A DNA stretch of 64,000 bases, taken from a bacterium (GTDB lineage: Bacteria > UBA10199 > JAIBAG01). The translations under genes and the position numbers were made by a program. Every line of letters begins with the position of its first letter. Positions within the stretch are counted from its first letter, which is position 1. Shown here piece after piece: positions 8,347 through 17,073 of the stretch. The notes under the pieces are model-generated. The model was not told where the DNA came from. It searched no databases and saw only the letters and a program-made list of their open reading frames with translations. The DNA lies in contig JAIBAG010000015.1 in NCBI GenBank assembly GCA_019695305.1, forward strand, positions 1 to 64,000. Direction: 5' to 3'.

Positions 8347-8879
8347 TTAATTTTTTAACGGAACTGGACGCAGAAATTAAAGTACAGAAACCCATTGAGC
8401 TTTTTTTGATAGGAGGTGGAGGAGTTACTTTAGTTTATGACCATTCCAACAGAACAGTTGATTTAGATTTTATAGATCCTCCTGAAATAATAGTTATAAA
8501 AGGAGGGCAAGGTTCCTCTTTAGCTTTAAAATATGGTATTTATGTTTCTTCGGTTTATGAAATAAACTTTACCGTTCCTTCTGATTGGCGACAACATGCC
8601 AAACCTATCAATCAAAAATTTAAAAATTTTGTTATTTATGTTGCCTCTGCAGAAGATATTGTTCTCGGTAAAATAGCCAGGCTTGAGCTTAAGGATTTTG
8701 ATGATATTTATTCGATGAAGGATTTGGGTTATTTGGACGAAGATAAAATTCTTAAAAGACTTAATGAGAATTTACACGAAATAAAAACTCAGGAGTATCG
8801 TAATAATGTTGTCTTATTCTTTAGAGACGTTTTTGATAAAAAGGCCATTATTGAAAAAGGGAAAGTAAAACTTGTCTAA
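8322..8879 (+). CDS. DUF6036/AbiEii-like nucleotidyltransferase, candidate toxin
   Basis: A 185-residue protein with a minimal nucleotidyltransferase core: [10 protein letters not shown] near residue 28 (glycine-rich), then RTVDLDFI (D-x-D metal pair) about 12 residues later, and [23 protein letters not shown] near the C-terminus, a family-typical Lys-containing helix with acidic residues. These features resemble DUF6036 and AbiEii/MenT-type proteins, some of which are RNA-modifying toxins. It overlaps the HTH gene upstream and the glycosylase gene downstream by 8 bases. Toxicity and target are inference. Confidence 0.72.
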   Translation: MVTEFENIINFLTELDAEIKVQKPIELFLIGGGGVTLVYDHSNRTVDLDFIDPPEIIVIKGGQGSSLALKYGIYVSSVYEINFTVPSDWRQHAKPINQKFKNFVIYVASAEDIVLGKIARLELKDFDDIYSMKDLGYLDEDKILKRLNENLHEIKTQEYRNNVVLFFRDVFDKKAIIEKGKVKLV

Positions 8880-9453
8880 TTTTTTTTTAAAAATTAGCCC
8901 CCGCCATTCCACTTTAAAAGTTGCTCGCGACTTATTGGGTAAACTCTTAGTGCACGATTCTGCCGAAGGAAAAACTGTAGGTCGTATTGTAGAAACCGAA
9001 GCCTATCTCTCTAACGATCCAGCTTGCCACGCCAGCCGCGGGTTAACGCCGCGTAATGCGCCTATGTTTGAGGAAGCAGGGATTGCGTATGTGTATTTTA
9101 TTTACGGCATGTATCATTGCTTTAATGTAGTGACAGGGAAAAAGGGCAGGGGTGAGGCAGTGTTGATACGCGCTCTGGAGCCGGTGGAGGGAATTCCGCT
9201 CATGTTTAAGCGTCGTCCCAAAGCTAAATTAGACCGTGATCTCTGTAGCGGACCAGGAAAATTAGTGATGGCGATGGGGATTGAGAAAGAACATAATAAA
9301 CATCGTTTACATGAAGGACCTTTGTATCTTTTGAATGAGGGAAAAATTAAAAAGAAAGATGTTGTGACAACGACTCGTATTGGAATAGTAGAGGGCGCAA
9401 ACTTGCCTTATCGGTTTTATATTAAAGATAACAAATATATTTCAAAAAAATAA
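8872..9453 (+). CDS. mpg: 3-methyladenine DNA glycosylase (AAG/MPG family)
   Basis: A 193-residue monofunctional glycosylase excising alkylated purines, a normal length for bacterial [22 protein letters not shown] contains the catalytic glutamate (VETEAY), and [17 protein letters not shown] is the nucleotide-flipping core. The [10 protein letters not shown] and [14 protein letters not shown] blocks are also typical. Translation appears to start at TTG 8872, overlapping the previous stop; no in-frame ATG occurs before the catalytic region. It is downstream of the HTH/NTase pair and 1 base before an SRPBCC gene, so all four plus-strand genes may form one unit. Confidence 0.92.
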   Translation: MSNFFLKISPRHSTLKVARDLLGKLLVHDSAEGKTVGRIVETEAYLSNDPACHASRGLTPRNAPMFEEAGIAYVYFIYGMYHCFNVVTGKKGRGEAVLIRALEPVEGIPLMFKRRPKAKLDRDLCSGPGKLVMAMGIEKEHNKHRLHEGPLYLLNEGKIKKKDVVTTTRIGIVEGANLPYRFYIKDNKYISKK

Positions 9454-9454
9454 C

Positions 9455-9916
9455 ATGGTGATCATTACAAAAGAAAATGACGGCTATAAATTAACCAGTG
9501 AAAAATGGGCGAATAAACCGCTTAAAGAAGTTTTTTCTTTTTTTGCCGAGGCGCAAAATTTGGAAAAAATGACACCCGCCTGGCTTAATTTTTCAATCAT
9601 CACGCCACCGCCCATAGTGATGAAAGAAGGGCTTTTAATAGACTACAAAATAAAATTATTTGGTGTGCCCATGAAATGGAAAACGCTGATATCGCGTTGG
9701 GAACCTGGCAAATGTTTTGTGGATGAACAGTTAAAAGGCCCGTATAAAAAATGGATTCATCTGCATAGCTTTGAAAGCTCAAAAGGCGGCACAGTATGTA
9801 GAGATGAAGTAGCTTTTTATCCTTTAGGCGGGGCGTTAACCATGCCCTTTGTAGGATTTAATTTAAGAAAAATTTTTGAATACCGTGGGCGTGTGATGGA
9901 TAAGATTTTTGCTTAA
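9455..9916 (+). CDS. SRPBCC (START-like) ligand-binding protein
   Basis: A 153-residue single-domain SRPBCC protein. The pattern FSFFAEAQNLEKMTPAWLNFSI, a hydrophobic strand run (LLIDYKIKLFGVPMKWKTLISRWEP) and DEQLKGPYKKWIHLHSFE followed by V-x-DEVAFYPLGG is characteristic of the cyclase/dehydrase-like helix-grip fold. Such proteins bind hydrophobic ligands; some are found beside DNA-repair photolyases. It starts one base after the glycosylase stop and ends 2 bases from the convergent mcd gene. No specific ligand can be assigned. Confidence 0.75.
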   Translation: MVIITKENDGYKLTSEKWANKPLKEVFSFFAEAQNLEKMTPAWLNFSIITPPPIVMKEGLLIDYKIKLFGVPMKWKTLISRWEPGKCFVDEQLKGPYKKWIHLHSFESSKGGTVCRDEVAFYPLGGALTMPFVGFNLRKIFEYRGRVMDKIFA

Positions 9917-9918
9917 GA

Positions 9919-11565
9919 CTACTGCTTCATCTTTTCTTCCACCAAGCTGCGAATAATCACGCGTTGCACCAGCGTATCTTCGGCGCCTTCAAAAATACTG
10001 AACACGCGAGCATCCACAAAAAAGCGGCTTACGGCATATTCTTCGGCATAACCCATGCCGCCGTGCAGCTGCATGGCTTCGCGGGTTACCCATTCAGAAA
10101 TTTTGCTGGCGTAGTATTTTACGAGAGATGCTTCCATCTGGCCTCTACCTTCGTCCATGAGGCGGGCGGAGGCGTAGGTGAATTGGCGGCTGGCCTGAAT
10201 AATGGCGGCCATGCGCACCAAACGGTATTTGGTGATTTGATAATTGATGATGGGTTTGCCAAACACGCTGCGTTCCAGCGAGTACTGGATGGCTTTTTCA
10301 AAAGCAGCTTGCATTACACCGTTAGCACGAGCTGCTGTTTGCAAACGACCACCGGCAAAGCCGGCCATTTGTAAGTAGAAACCTTTTCCTAAACCTTCGG
10401 GGCCACCTACTAAATTTTCATCGGGAACAAAATAATCCTGGAACGATACTTCAAAGCTATGCATACCGCGATAGCCGATGGTGCCAATAGCTTTACCTTC
10501 AATGGTACCGCCGCTGGGTTGTTTGTGAGAGAATTCGTGACCATCAAAGCTGGGCTTTTCGGCCAAAAGAATAGAAAGACCTTTGTGGCCTTTGGATAAA
10601 TCGGGATCGGTGCGGCATAAAACCAGCAAGGTGTCGGCAAAACCGGCGTAGGTACACCAGGTTTTAACACCATTAATCAGCCAGCCACCTTCGGTTTTTT
10701 TAGCACCAACTTTAAGAGAAGCAACGTCTGAACCATAATCGGGTTCGGTAACAGCTACTGCCGCCATGCGTTCGCCTGTAGCAATGAGAGGGAGCAAACG
10801 TTGTTTTTGTTCTTCGGTGCCACCTTTTAAAAGAGCTTTCGACAAAATTTCGGGGCGGGTAATAAGCGAACCAGCCACACCTACAGAACCGCGGCTTAAT
10901 TCTTCGGTAACAAGCAGCATGCTGATGTTATCGTCTTTATCATCGGGCTGAAAGCCGCCAAATTTTTGCGGGATAGATAAACCAAAACAGCCTAATTCTT
11001 TTAAGCCGTTTAAAATTTCAGAAGGAATCAAATCGTCGTGACGGTGCACGTGTTCGGCTTTGGGAATCACGTTGTCTTCGGCAAATTTGCGGAACGTGTC
11101 GGCAATCATTTGTTGATCGTCGGTTAAATTGTAAGTGCCGCCCGATTTTTTGTCTTCGATCAGTTTAGCAATGGGTTCGTAAAAAGTGGGGGAGAGTTTT
11201 TCGGTAACAAAATTACCTACTTCTTTATTCCAAATAGTGGCATGCATTTGTTCTTCGGTAAGTCCAATGCGCCACATATGGGGTACTACTTTTTGGCAAA
11301 TATCATTTAAAGTATCGGCGGCATAAAATTCGGCCAATTTGGTTTCGAGTTCTCCGTTAACTTTGGCGGCATACTCAACTAATTCGCGGGCAGCAAAAAC
11401 TTCACTTTTAAGCCAAACCAAATCGGTATTGAGTACTTGATGTTGGTCTAATTTAGAAACCGAAACTTTACCGTCTTTGGTTCCTTCCTTGGTAATATAA
11501 GCCAAGATGGTTTCTAAAAGATTGTTGCCGTTGTTTAATAACGAGAGAACTTTTGCCTTATCCAT
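9919..11565 (-). CDS. mcd: (2S)-Methylsuccinyl-CoA dehydrogenase
   Basis: A 548-residue acyl-CoA dehydrogenase with an N-terminal helical extension of ~140 residues before the normal dehydrogenase core (TDDQQMIADTFRKFAEDNVIP). That extension and length are those of Mcd in the ethylmalonyl-CoA pathway, which oxidises methylsuccinyl-CoA to mesaconyl-C1-CoA using FAD and ETF. The core has TEPDYGSDVASLKVGA, WLINGVKTWCTYAGFAD, SVFGKPIINYQITKYRL, MQLHGGMGYAEEY and FEGAEDTLVQR, where the glutamate aligns with the catalytic base. It follows the malyl-CoA lyase gene by 11 bases. A close alternative would be another long acyl-CoA dehydrogenase, less likely given context. Confidence 0.88.
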   Translation of the reverse strand: MDKAKVLSLLNNGNNLLETILAYITKEGTKDGKVSVSKLDQHQVLNTDLVWLKSEVFAARELVEYAAKVNGELETKLAEFYAADTLNDICQKVVPHMWRIGLTEEQMHATIWNKEVGNFVTEKLSPTFYEPIAKLIEDKKSGGTYNLTDDQQMIADTFRKFAEDNVIPKAEHVHRHDDLIPSEILNGLKELGCFGLSIPQKFGGFQPDDKDDNISMLLVTEELSRGSVGVAGSLITRPEILSKALLKGGTEEQKQRLLPLIATGERMAAVAVTEPDYGSDVASLKVGAKKTEGGWLINGVKTWCTYAGFADTLLVLCRTDPDLSKGHKGLSILLAEKPSFDGHEFSHKQPSGGTIEGKAIGTIGYRGMHSFEVSFQDYFVPDENLVGGPEGLGKGFYLQMAGFAGGRLQTAARANGVMQAAFEKAIQYSLERSVFGKPIINYQITKYRLVRMAAIIQASRQFTYASARLMDEGRGQMEASLVKYYASKISEWVTREAMQLHGGMGYAEEYAVSRFFVDARVFSIFEGAEDTLVQRVIIRSLVEEKMKQ

Positions 11566-11576
11566 AATAATGTTCC

Positions 11577-12569
11577 TTATCCGAAGAAGGCCTTGTTAGC
11601 TTCTTCTGGTAATTTTTGTCCCGAGAGATGAGCGCGTTGTACTAATTCCCAGTAGTAGCGGTAAGTAGCGCGGTCGTGCAAATCGCCAGCATACTGAATG
11701 GGACCCCAATCGGCTTTTTGAGCTTCAAGTAAGATGGCCACACCTTTTTGCACCTGAGAATAATCAGGGCTAATGGCGTCTACAATCGATTGAATTTGAG
11801 TGGGGTAAATGGACCACATACGCAAGAAACCAAATTCGGTATGAGCACGGCGCGCATCTTGATAGGTTTTGTATGAATCTTTTAAATCGAGCGTCACGTT
11901 GTGAGCGGGGATAATGCCGTTGGCAAGCGCAGCAGCCACCACATTGCCTTTAGCACGAGCAATCAGCGCGTGTTCAAACTGGCCAGGCGACTTCATGCAG
12001 CTATCGGGGATAGCGCCGTGGTGAGCACTCACAAAATCCATCAAGCCAAAATCGAGCACTTGCATCCAGGGCATGGCAGCAATTTGATAAACTTCGGCCA
12101 AGGCACCGTGTGTTTCAATTAAAACGTGAATAGGAATTTCGCGTTTAATACCGGCATTTTTAGCGGTTTGTTGAATGTAGCCGATCATTTCTTTAACTTG
12201 AGAAGCAGCGGTTGGCTTTGGGATTGTAATGTAAGCCACTGTTTCGCCGATAGCAGGAACCAAAATATCCACATCCTGTTTCCAGTGTTGGTTGGAGTAA
12301 TCGTGGATACGCACGCCCGATTGCTTGTGTTTGTTCAAAGCCGACTTTTGAATATCAATAATCATCTGCGCGTGTTCTTTTTCGCGGCCTTCGGGAGCAC
12401 CGTCTTCGCAATCCATGGTAATGTCAAACACGCCGTTTAATTTGGCCTGAAGCTCTAACGCTTTGGTGATGAGTTTTTCGGATCCGGCAAAATGTTCGCA
12501 AGAGGGGATAACCGGAAAGGGTTTTTCGCCTTTAAAGAGGGCTTCGTTGGGGTGAATGTTTTTGCTCAT
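11577..12569 (-). CDS. mcl1: Malyl-CoA/beta-methylmalyl-CoA lyase (HpcH/HpaI family)
   Basis: A 330-residue CitE-like aldolase. GVFDITMDCEDGAPEGREKEHA carries metal and CoA-binding residues, IPIHVLIETHGALAEVYQIAAMPWMQVLDFGLMDFVSAHHGAIPD holds the catalytic glutamate and metal-binding aspartate regions, and FGFLRMWSIYPTQI is the late family block. In the ethylmalonyl-CoA pathway this enzyme cleaves beta-methylmalyl-CoA to glyoxylate and propionyl-CoA and condenses acetyl-CoA with glyoxylate. I place the start at MSKNIHPNEALF (12569); the upstream 17 codons run through a CGATCGTG repeat. mcd follows by 11 bases and the epimerase gene precedes it. Confidence 0.87.
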   Translation of the reverse strand: MSKNIHPNEALFKGEKPFPVIPSCEHFAGSEKLITKALELQAKLNGVFDITMDCEDGAPEGREKEHAQMIIDIQKSALNKHKQSGVRIHDYSNQHWKQDVDILVPAIGETVAYITIPKPTAASQVKEMIGYIQQTAKNAGIKREIPIHVLIETHGALAEVYQIAAMPWMQVLDFGLMDFVSAHHGAIPDSCMKSPGQFEHALIARAKGNVVAAALANGIIPAHNVTLDLKDSYKTYQDARRAHTEFGFLRMWSIYPTQIQSIVDAISPDYSQVQKGVAILLEAQKADWGPIQYAGDLHDRATYRYYWELVQRAHLSGQKLPEEANKAFFG

Positions 12570-12573
12570 TTTT

Positions 12574-12640
12574 TCGTGCGATCGTACGATCGTGCGATCG
12601 TGCGATCGATTCGAACGCACGAAGTCACGAACGCACGAAC
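12574..12640. repeat. CGATCGTG-type short tandem and inverted repeats
   Basis: The gap between the epimerase stop and the malyl-CoA lyase start is almost entirely repeats: several tandem copies of the 8-mer ATCGTGCG, one with a base change (12577-12608), then two copies of CGAACGCACGAA separated by a few bases. The two parts are inverted relative to each other (CGTGCG against CGCACG), so RNA could fold into a long stem. It lies in an otherwise tight operon. Confidence 0.7.
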
Positions 12641-12642
12641 AA

Positions 12643-13053
12643 CTAGTGTTGTGGTTCTGATAATTCTATTAACACGCCACCCGTCGACTTGGGGTGAACA
12701 AACGCAATTCTTTTATTATGCGCGCCCAGGCGGGGTTTTTCGTCAATCAACACCACGCCTTTGGCTTTTAATTCTTCCAAATGCTTGTCGATGTTTTCTA
12801 CTTCAATACAAATATGATGAAGCCCGCCGCGTTCGTTTTTCTTTAAAAAATTGGTGATGGGGCTTGCCTCAGATGTAGGCCACAAAAGTTCTAAGTTAGA
12901 TTCGCCCACACCAAAGAAAGCCGCGCGTACTTTTTGATCGGCAACTTCTTCAATATGTTCAGGTTTTTTACCCAAGAGGCTGGTGTAAAGGTTTATGGCT
13001 TTTTCCAGGTCGGGCACGGCAATGGCGATATGGTCGATCTTTTTAAAGGTCAT
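12643..13053 (-). CDS. mce: Methylmalonyl-CoA epimerase
   Basis: A 136-residue vicinal-oxygen-chelate (glyoxalase/epimerase fold) protein, the usual epimerase length. DHIAIAVPDLEKAINLYTSLLG, NLELLWPTSEASPITNFLKK, GLHHICIEVENIDKHLEELKAKG and GGVLIEL carry the metal-binding His/Glu set and the two beta-alpha-beta-beta-beta repeats. It interconverts (2R)- and (2S)-methylmalonyl-CoA, linking propionyl-CoA to succinyl-CoA through the B12-dependent mutase. It heads the minus-strand mce-mcl1-mcd run, 73 bases from mcl1. Confidence 0.9.
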   Translation of the reverse strand: MTFKKIDHIAIAVPDLEKAINLYTSLLGKKPEHIEEVADQKVRAAFFGVGESNLELLWPTSEASPITNFLKKNERGGLHHICIEVENIDKHLEELKAKGVVLIDEKPRLGAHNKRIAFVHPKSTGGVLIELSEPQH

Positions 13054-13186
13054 AAGTATCCTCTGGTGGCACGCTTTTTTGCGTATTTAAACTTAAAAGG
13101 CAAGAAAAAATATGAATGGGTATTCAGTAATTTTTCTAATAATTTTTAGCGCTTGAATAGAAGCGCAAACTCCAATAATAATGGTT

Positions 13187-13533
13187 GTTTCGGGAAGTAA
13201 CTTCCGCCAGAGGCGGACAAGCAGCCCGAAGTTTCGGGAAGTAACTCAGCCCGGTAGAGTACCTGCTTTGGGAGCAGGGAGCCGCAGGTTCAAATCCTGT
13301 CTTCCCGACATTGAATGAATCGGAATTAGTTTCGTGAACGGCAAATCCTGTCCGTGTAGCGAAGCGAAACGGTCCCCGTAGCGTTAGCGAAGTGGGGCTT
13401 CCCGACAAAAATACAGTGGTGATAACACCACGGGAGCCGCAGGTCCATGGAGCCCTGATCGTAGATCAGGGTGGAATGGTCCCCGTAGCGTAGCGAAGTG
13501 GGGTCAAATTCTTTCCTTCGACGCTTCCCGACA
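13187..13533. repeat. Duplicated tRNA-Pro ends with inserted hairpins
   Basis: GTTTCGGGAAGTAAC, covering the 5' end of the tRNA, occurs at 13187-13201 and again at 13231-13245. The tRNA 3' segment CAAATCCTGT+CTTCCCGACA (13291-13310) recurs split by 46 bases (13342-13351 and 13398-13407). GGGAGCCGCAGGT (13277-13289) recurs at 13432-13444, with another CTTCCCGACA at 13524-13533. The inserted bases are hairpins: TCCGCC/GGCGGA (from 13202), two near-identical CCCC...GGGG units (13374-13397 and 13481-13503, differing by one T), and CCCTGATC-GTA-GATCAGGG (13453-13471). Confidence 0.75.
13235..13308 (+). tRNA. tRNA-Pro (anticodon TGG)
   Basis: A complete 74-base cloverleaf. The acceptor stem is CGGGAAG/CTTCCCG with A as discriminator. 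The D-arm is ACTC...GAGT. The anticodon arm is CCTGC-TTTGGGA-GCAGG, giving anticodon TGG, and the T-arm is GCAGG-TTCAAAT-CCTGT. CCA is not encoded (the sequence continues CAT). It lies between mce and leuS, inside a region where parts of its own sequence are duplicated. Confidence 0.95.
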
Positions 13534-13551
13534 TCTACCTTATTCAGTGCT

Positions 13552-16008
13552 ATGGAACAAAAATACAACCCGCAACTAATCGAAGTTAACCGTCAGAAAA
13601 AATGGGATGATACCCAGGTAAACGCCACCGGTTTTGATACATCCAAACCCAAATATTATCTCCTTGAAATGTTTCCCTATCCCTCCGGCCGCATCCATAT
13701 GGGCCATGTGCGCAACTATACCATTGGCGATGTAGTGGCCCGCTTTAAACGCATGAAGGGTTTTAATGTATTGCACCCCATGGGTTGGGATGCCTTTGGG
13801 ATGCCGGCCGAAAATGCGGCTATTAAAAATAACAGCCACCCTCAAACCTGGACCGATAAAAACGTGGCCGAAATGCGCGAGCAATTAAAGCGTATGGGTT
13901 TCTCCTACGATTGGACGCGCGAAGTAAATACCTCCAAACCCGAATATTTTAAATGGGAGCAGGAATTTTTTATCCGCATGTGGGAGAAAGGGCTGGCGTA
14001 TCAAAAATTATCGGAAGTAAACTGGTGTAACACCTGTGCCACCGTGTTGGCCAATGAACAGGTGGTGGATGCCAAATGCTGGCGCTGCGATAGCCCGGTT
14101 ATATTAAAGCCGCTTAAACAATGGTTCTTTAAAATTACCGCTTACGCGGAAGATTTACTGAAAGGGATTGAAGAATTAAAAGACGGCTGGCCCGATCGTG
14201 TGCTGACCATGCAGCGCGAATGGATTGGAAAATCCACCGGGGCTGAAATTGATTTTACTTTAGAAGGTACAAAAGAGAAGGTCACTATTTTTACCACGCG
14301 TCCCGATACTTTGTTTGGTGTAACGTTTATGTCGATTGCGCCTCAAAGCCCGCTGGTTGAAAAACTCATTGAAGGTAAACCGCAAGCGGATAGCGTGCGT
14401 GCTTTTGTAGATAAAGTAAACAAGGCCGAAAAAACCGAAGATAAATTTGCCGAAAAGGAAAAAGAAGGGGTTTTTACCGGGGCTTTTGCCATTAATCCTG
14501 TGAACAACCGCCGTGTGCCCATCTACGTGGCCAACTTTGTGCTGATGGGTTACGGAACCGGGGCTGTGATGGCTGTTCCCGCGCATGATCAACGCGATTT
14601 TGAATTTGCTCGTAAGTATGATCTCCCGATCAATGTGGTGATTGAACCCAAGGGCCAGCATCTTGATGGCAAAGCCATGAAGGCCGCTTATACTGAAGAA
14701 GGTAATCTTGCTAATTCCGGACAGTTTACCGGGATGAAAAATGAAGTGGCTAAACATGCGATTGTCGATTTCTTGGAACGCAAAAAATTAGGACGCAAGA
14801 GTGTAAATTATAAACTGCGCGACTGGGGTATTTCGCGCCAGCGTTATTGGGGAACACCCATACCTATCATCCATTGCGAAGCGTGCGGCATGGTTCCGGT
14901 TCCCGAATCTGATTTACCTGTTAAATTGCCTTTTGATGTTTCTTTTACCGGAGTAGAAGGCTCACCGCTTTCGCGTCATGAAGCTTTTGTAAATGTGAAT
15001 TGCCCTACGTGCGGCAATAAAGCGCGTCGCGAAACCGATACCATGGATACCTTCATGGAATCGTCCTGGTATTTTTTGCGTTATACCGATCCTAACGCCA
15101 CGACGGAACCCTTTAGCCCCGAAAAGGCTGCGTACTGGCTCCCTATCGACCAATATATCGGCGGTATCGAGCATGCGGTGTTGCATCTTTTGTACTCGCG
15201 CTTTTTCACGCGCGTGTTGTCCGATTTAGGTTATCTCAAACTCTCCGAACCTTTCGAAAAACTGTTAACTCAGGGCATGGTTATTAAAGATGGCGCCAAG
15301 ATGAGTAAGTCTAAAGGTAATGTGGTGGATCCTAATCATATTATCGAGCAATACGGCGCCGATACGGCGCGCCTTTTTATGCTGTTTGCATCGCCTCCCG
15401 AACGCGATCTCGATTGGTCGGATGCGGGTGTGGAAGGTTCGTATCGTTTTTTAAACCGCGTGTGGAATTTAGCGTACGAGACCGTTAGTAATCGCTGGGA
15501 AGGGAATCAGGATCATCCTGAACTTTTATATTGGGTGCATAAAACCATTAAAAAAGTGACGGAAGATATCGGCGATGAATTTCATTTTAACACGGCTGTA
15601 TCCAGTATTATGGAGCTGGTGAATTTTTTACAAAAAATTGCGCCGCAAAGCGGGCTTTCGGCGGCGTTTAAGGATGCGCTTAAAACACTGGTGGTGCTTC
15701 TTTTTCCTTTTGTGCCGCACATGGCCGAGGAGTTGGCCGAAATTATGGGTGTTGGTGGAGATCTGGCTACTTATCCCTGGCCCAAGTATGATGAAAAAGC
15801 ACTGCAGGTGAGTAATGTTACCATTGTGGTACAAGTGAATGGCAAGCTGCGTGCTCAACTCAATTTACCTGTGGATGTTTCTCAGGATGACGCCGTAAAA
15901 GCTGCGCATGACAATGAAAAATCGAAGCCGTATCTTGAAGGGAAGCAGGTTGTTAAAACAATTTTTGTAAAAAACAAACTGCTTAACTTTGTGGTGAAGG
16001 ACTCTTAG
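13552..16008 (+). CDS. leuS: Leucyl-tRNA synthetase
   Basis: An 818-residue class Ia synthetase charging tRNA-Leu. The HIGH motif is [12 protein letters not shown] and KMSKS is [13 protein letters not shown]. The editing domain is recognisable by [14 protein letters not shown] and [20 protein letters not shown], and a zinc-ribbon-like CEACG...CPTCG pair is present after the editing domain, with WCNTC..CWRC earlier. The start at 13552 ([18 protein letters not shown]) fits the family; upstream codons would read through the tRNA-derived repeats. Slightly shorter than typical but complete, ending in the usual anticodon-binding and C-terminal fold ([15 protein letters not shown]). Confidence 0.97.
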   Translation: MEQKYNPQLIEVNRQKKWDDTQVNATGFDTSKPKYYLLEMFPYPSGRIHMGHVRNYTIGDVVARFKRMKGFNVLHPMGWDAFGMPAENAAIKNNSHPQTWTDKNVAEMREQLKRMGFSYDWTREVNTSKPEYFKWEQEFFIRMWEKGLAYQKLSEVNWCNTCATVLANEQVVDAKCWRCDSPVILKPLKQWFFKITAYAEDLLKGIEELKDGWPDRVLTMQREWIGKSTGAEIDFTLEGTKEKVTIFTTRPDTLFGVTFMSIAPQSPLVEKLIEGKPQADSVRAFVDKVNKAEKTEDKFAEKEKEGVFTGAFAINPVNNRRVPIYVANFVLMGYGTGAVMAVPAHDQRDFEFARKYDLPINVVIEPKGQHLDGKAMKAAYTEEGNLANSGQFTGMKNEVAKHAIVDFLERKKLGRKSVNYKLRDWGISRQRYWGTPIPIIHCEACGMVPVPESDLPVKLPFDVSFTGVEGSPLSRHEAFVNVNCPTCGNKARRETDTMDTFMESSWYFLRYTDPNATTEPFSPEKAAYWLPIDQYIGGIEHAVLHLLYSRFFTRVLSDLGYLKLSEPFEKLLTQGMVIKDGAKMSKSKGNVVDPNHIIEQYGADTARLFMLFASPPERDLDWSDAGVEGSYRFLNRVWNLAYETVSNRWEGNQDHPELLYWVHKTIKKVTEDIGDEFHFNTAVSSIMELVNFLQKIAPQSGLSAAFKDALKTLVVLLFPFVPHMAEELAEIMGVGGDLATYPWPKYDEKALQVSNVTIVVQVNGKLRAQLNLPVDVSQDDAVKAAHDNEKSKPYLEGKQVVKTIFVKNKLLNFVVKDS

Positions 16009-16010
16009 TT

Positions 16011-16083
16011 CCCTCCCTTTGTAAGGGAGGGTTAGGGAGGGTAGTCGCACTACCTCCCCCAGCCCCTCCTTACAAAGGAGGGG
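16011..16083. repeat. 73-base palindromic intergenic element
   Basis: Two perfect hairpins, CCCTCCCTT-TGT-AAGGGAGGG (16011-16031) and CCCCTCCTT-ACA-AAGGAGGGG (16063-16083), are also roughly inverted copies of each other around AGTCGCACT. The whole unit can fold as one long stem or two short ones. This looks like a MITE- or REP-type element and fills the leuS-holA gap completely; it may also attenuate read-through. Confidence 0.75.
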
Positions 16084-16091
16084 AGGAGCTT

Positions 16092-17039
16092 ATGCATCAA
16101 CCCATTCACATTTTAGTCGGAACCGATACCTTTTTGATTGAGCGTGAAAAAAACGCCATCATTCAAAAAGTGCTCGGCGATAAATACGATCCTCTTTTAG
16201 TTGAACGCTACATCTCCAAAGAAACCCCGGCAGCTTCTCTTATCGATAATCTTGTTACCGGTTCCTTATTTGCCTCGCAAAAAGTGGTGATTGTGAGTGG
16301 AGTGGGTGAATCAAAAAAGGATGATTTAGGGCCTTGGGAGACATATTTTAAAAACCCGCAGGATGCATCGGTATTGGTGCTCGTCGCCGATAAAATCGAT
16401 AAGCGTTTAGGGATTTGGAAAGAAGCGATTAAAAAGAATTGGGTTACCGAAGTAAAACCGCCTTACGATAATAAACTTCCTGAATGGGTTCAGATAGAAT
16501 CGAAACGCATAGGGCTTGGCTTAACCACGCAGGCTATACGCGCGCTGGTAGATAGTGTGGGCAATAATTTGGCCGGTTTAGTGAGTGCTTTGGAAAAGCT
16601 GCAAATTTATGTGCTGCCGGCAAAACAGGCCGATGTTAAAGAGGTATCGGCTGTGGTGGGCGATTTTCATTCGCATACGGTTTTTGATTTGGCCGAAAGT
16701 TTGGGAAAAAAGAGTGTGACACAGGCGAGCCGTATTTTGGATGATTTGTTTTTAAACGGTGAGCCGCCGGTGCGTATTCTGATTATGCTCATCCGTCATT
16801 TTAGGCTTCTTATGTTAGCTTCCGAAAATGCAGGCCGGCCCGAATACGAAATGGCTTCTCTTTTAGGTGTAAGCCCGTTTTTTGTTAAAGATTATGCAGG
16901 GCAATGCCGCAATTTTTCGCCCTCTAAACTGCGTGCTATCTATCGTTATCTACAAAAAATTGATCTGAAGCTTAAATCCAGCCCCTTAAAGGGTGCTTTA
17001 TGGATGGATGAGTTGACGCTTAAGCTTTGTTTACAATAA
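16092..17039 (+). CDS. holA: DNA polymerase III delta subunit
   Basis: A 315-residue clamp-loader delta subunit, which opens the beta clamp. IHILVGTDTFLIEREKNAI, NLVTGSLFASQKVVIVSGV, TTQAIRALVDSVGNNLAGLVSALEKL, VFDLAESLGKKSVTQASRILDDLF and the collar-type ending SSPLKGALWMDELTLKLCLQ match HolA in order. It follows leuS, a common gene order in proteobacteria, although the lptE gene often placed between them is absent here. The start ATG at 16092 has GGAGGAG-type sequence 5 bases upstream, contributed by the palindromic element. Confidence 0.9.
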   Translation: MHQPIHILVGTDTFLIEREKNAIIQKVLGDKYDPLLVERYISKETPAASLIDNLVTGSLFASQKVVIVSGVGESKKDDLGPWETYFKNPQDASVLVLVADKIDKRLGIWKEAIKKNWVTEVKPPYDNKLPEWVQIESKRIGLGLTTQAIRALVDSVGNNLAGLVSALEKLQIYVLPAKQADVKEVSAVVGDFHSHTVFDLAESLGKKSVTQASRILDDLFLNGEPPVRILIMLIRHFRLLMLASENAGRPEYEMASLLGVSPFFVKDYAGQCRNFSPSKLRAIYRYLQKIDLKLKSSPLKGALWMDELTLKLCLQ

Positions 17040-17073
17040 TTGACATTATTGTTCTATCCGACTAGCTAGTCCC

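Noticed and set aside
13067-13083. Sigma-54-like TGGCACG...TTGCG before tRNA-Pro
   Set aside because: GG and GC elements are 11 rather than 10 bases apart, a spacing that normally abolishes recognition.
13136-13408. Minus-strand frame encoding a GFEPAAPCSQSR-like peptide across tRNA-Pro
   Set aside because: It is the antisense translation of the tRNA and its repeats, a well-known false gene type.
13235-13533. Integrative element attachment site at tRNA-Pro
   Set aside because: The 3'-end repeats could suggest att sites, but there is no integrase or cargo between them, only hairpins.
13326-13568. Minus-strand 80-codon frame in the repeat region
   Set aside because: It lies entirely in tRNA-derived repeats and hairpins and runs antisense into leuS.
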